From an uncultured Acidobacteriota bacterium (GTDB lineage Bacteria > Acidobacteriota > Terriglobia > Terriglobales > Acidobacteriaceae): DNA of 10,660 nucleotides. The stretch spans positions 1-10,660 of the forward strand of contig CAILBQ010000690.1 in assembly GCA_903832475.1 (NCBI GenBank). The letters run 5' to 3'. The translations under genes were made by a program, and so were the position numbers. Shown one piece after another: positions 6,485 to 10,660 of this stretch. The notes beneath the pieces were generated by a model that made no database searches, was not told the DNA's origin, and saw nothing but the letters and a program-made list of their open reading frames with translations. The stretch's first letter is position 1, and every line of letters starts with the position of its first letter.

Positions 6485-6490
6485 TGTAAT
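6485..6490 (+). promoter_or_regulatory. Candidate -10 element for the small exported protein gene
   Basis: TGTAAT matches the -10 consensus at five of six positions and begins 22 nt after the end of the CTTAAG-type box, against 21 nt at the operon promoter. Transcription would start near 6497, with a leader of roughly 45 nt and AGGAG at 6529-6533 as ribosome site. Confidence 0.42.
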
Positions 6491-6542
6491 TCTCGTACGG
6501 CACAAAAGCTGAGATGGACTTGCCGTTCAGGAGAACATTCAT

Positions 6543-6890
6543 ATGAAATCATTCCTTCGTCTCGCCCTCATCGCAGGTCTCGCTGTTGTTCCCGCATACG
6601 CCGCCAAAAATTCCGAAACCGTCAACTTCCCCAGCGCTGTCAAGGTGGGGTCCACGCAGTTTGCACCGGGCAGTGTCACGGTGACGTGGAACGGTACCGG
6701 ATCTACCGCGCAGTTAACACTGGCTCAGAAGGGTGTTTCGCCGGTCACTGTGCCGGTCAAGCTGGTCGAAGAAAAGCATGATCGTCCCAGCGTTGTCACC
6801 GACACGCGTACAGGCGTGCCTGTTCTGGAATCGATCGAGCTCAAGCACGTCACAATCTCCGTGGAAAACACAACCTCCGCCGGCCAGTAA
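6543..6890 (+). CDS. Small exported protein, probable target of the adjacent two-component system
   Basis: This 115-residue protein has a clear Sec signal peptide: MKS, a hydrophobic core FLRLALIAGLAVV, then PAYA before AK, so cleavage after residue 21 is likely and about 94 residues would be released to the periplasm or outside. The mature part alternates short polar and hydrophobic stretches (VTVTWNGTGSTAQLTLAQKG, PVTVPVKLVE), which suggests a small beta-sandwich. There is no cysteine, lipobox, membrane helix or catalytic motif, and no LTxxQ motif, so it is not a CpxP relative. AGGAG at 6529-6533 precedes the ATG by 9 nt. It sits directly after the kinase and behind a copy of the regulator box, and ends at a strong terminator, so it seems to be its own transcription unit. 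I do not recognise a named family. Confidence 0.85.
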   Translation: MKSFLRLALIAGLAVVPAYAAKNSETVNFPSAVKVGSTQFAPGSVTVTWNGTGSTAQLTLAQKGVSPVTVPVKLVEEKHDRPSVVTDTRTGVPVLESIELKHVTISVENTTSAGQ

Positions 6891-6977
6891 GCTTTCACGC
6901 TTTCTGTCCGTACTCTCCCAATGCGCTTTCTGAATCGAGGCGCGCGCAACCTTCAAGTTGGTCCTAGTGACCTTCCT

Positions 6978-7007
6978 CCCCTCTTCTCGCGAAGAGGGGT
7001 TCTTTTT
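6978..7007 (+). terminator. Rho-independent terminator after the small exported protein gene
   Basis: CCCCTCTTC (6978-6986) pairs perfectly with GAAGAGGGG (6991-6999) around a TCGC loop, followed by TTCTTTTT. The 9-bp G+C-rich stem and T-tract make this a strong terminator, 88 nt after the stop codon at 6890. Confidence 0.93.
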
Positions 7008-7651
7008 GCGCACTTGAAAAGGTCAGACTAAGGGATTGGCAACAAGCCGCTGCCGCAGTCGCCTGCCCAGCGATTGTTGAAAGCGCGGCTCGACAGTCTG
7101 CGCAAGCGCGAGCGCGTTGCGGTAGTAAGGTACACGATCTCGCGGAGTGCGTGCATACCGCCGGTCAGGATCACCCACTTCGCAATCGCCAACAAGATCA
7201 GAAGGGTCACCGGCAGAGGCAGGTCTCAAACAAGCGCTGCCTTACCGGTCATTTCGCGGTCGATGGGTGATCGATTCGCGAGTGTCGCGCAGAGCATATA
7301 AATTTTCCAGCGCCTGGATACTCGACTCTCTCTTGGCAGCTCGCCGTTTGAAGTACCAGTCATTTGCCACCAGAAGCGCGCACGACGCACCGAGTTGAAG
7401 CAGGATAAGGGCAGCCGTCGATCTGCCCGGAAAATGCAGGGAAGCTAGCCACAGTAAGTCCACAGGAGCGAGTCCTCTCGTCCCCATAACCATCGGCAGC
7501 TTGCACGAGAAACTTCAGAACAAATCGATTTCGAAGCTGGATTGAATCAGGATTTTGCGAGTGCGCGAAAGTCCTGCGCGTTCAGCAAATGAAATGCGGA
7601 AAATGGTAGTGATCGCCTTGACTCCTGGCACAGCTCTCAGCTGCAAGAAGC
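7008..7651. other. Gap of about 640 bp between two terminators with no convincing gene
   Basis: Between the terminator at 6978-7007 and the rpoC hairpin at 7652-7678 no frame has a good ribosome site, family motif or G+C-rich third positions like the neighbours. Two minus-strand frames look faintly protein-like: 7242-7493 has a hydrophobic helix followed by a basic stretch, and 7023-7229 overlaps another frame (7028-7210) that encodes a hydrophobic run LLILLAIAKWVIL. They may be remains of a membrane-protein gene or chance. I see no tRNA, repeat or insertion-sequence end here. Confidence 0.5.
7242..7493 (-). CDS. Doubtful small membrane protein frame
   Basis: The 83-residue frame from ATG 7493 has a plausible single membrane helix (about residues 26-43, ending LLVAND) and then YFKRRAAKRES, a positive-inside pattern. 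Against it, no Shine-Dalgarno sequence precedes either ATG, third codon positions are only a little over half G or C, and no family is recognisable. It is listed so that it is not lost; an eroded gene or a chance frame is at least as likely. Confidence 0.2.
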   Translation of the reverse strand: MVMGTRGLAPVDLLWLASLHFPGRSTAALILLQLGASCALLVANDWYFKRRAAKRESSIQALENLYALRDTRESITHRPRNDR

Positions 7652-7678
7652 AGAAGCCCGGCGCGAGGCCGGGCTTCT
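7652..7678 (-). terminator. Hairpin downstream of rpoC, probable operon terminator
   Basis: AGAAGCCCGGC and GCCGGGCTTCT form a perfect 11-bp stem with a 5-base loop GCGAG. It begins 53 bp past the rpoC stop codon on the minus strand. On that strand the stem is followed by a mixed TGCTTCTTG stretch and not a clean T-run, so termination may be partly helped by other factors. The very stable stem and its position make it the best candidate for the end of the rpoC transcript. Confidence 0.8.
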
Positions 7679-7731
7679 TGGTTATTGCTTTTGCCTTTGC
7701 GATCAAAGTGAGCGTCTGCCTTGATGGCAAA

Positions 7732-10660
<2,929 letters not shown>

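Noticed and set aside
7515..7730. A 71-codon minus-strand frame directly after rpoC
   Set aside because: It runs through the terminator hairpin, so it would not be fully transcribed; no ribosome site or family feature.

Overview
This G+C-rich bacterial window contains no rRNA, tRNA, CRISPR array or insertion sequence that I can recognise. The housekeeping anchor is the C-terminal two thirds of rpoC (RNA polymerase beta' subunit) at the right end, which carries an insertion in the trigger loop. The gene mix (FtsH-like membrane AAA protein, tight small operons, CpxRA-like pair, small secreted protein) makes an acidobacterium a reasonable guess, but that is inference; the sequence alone does not fix the phylum.

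Layout from left to right. (1) Minus strand: a nitroreductase-family flavoprotein cut by the window edge (1-582), preceded by a membrane-anchored FtsH-like AAA protein whose ATPase site looks broken (676-1620). (2) Plus strand: a VapBC-type toxin-antitoxin pair (1763-2433) behind an AT-rich promoter with nested inverted repeats. (3) Minus strand: a TetR regulator (2937-3524) overlapping a GNAT acetyltransferase (2443-2946). A six-helix membrane protein of unknown function (3566-4315) lies divergent to them across only 41 bp. (4) Plus strand: a CpxR-like response regulator and a CpxA-like histidine kinase (4395-6396, overlapping genes), then a small exported protein (6543-6890) ending at a strong terminator. 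(5) About 640 bp without a convincing gene, then the rpoC terminator hairpin and rpoC on the minus strand (7732-10660).

How the parts work together. The best-supported regulatory unit is the two-component system. The same 16-bp box, CTTAAG-N4-CTTAAG (14 of 16 positions identical), lies about 80 bp before the regulator gene and again about 80 bp before the small exported protein. In each case a -10-like hexamer sits 21-22 bp downstream. This suggests an autoregulated envelope-sensing pair with the exported protein as a direct target.

The two observations most worth following are this shared box and the FtsH-like AAA protein, which lacks the Walker B acidic pair, the hydroxyl residue of Walker A, the sensor-1 Asn and the arginine-finger motif. 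The rest looks like ordinary chromosomal content; I did not see a multi-gene defence or biosynthetic system.
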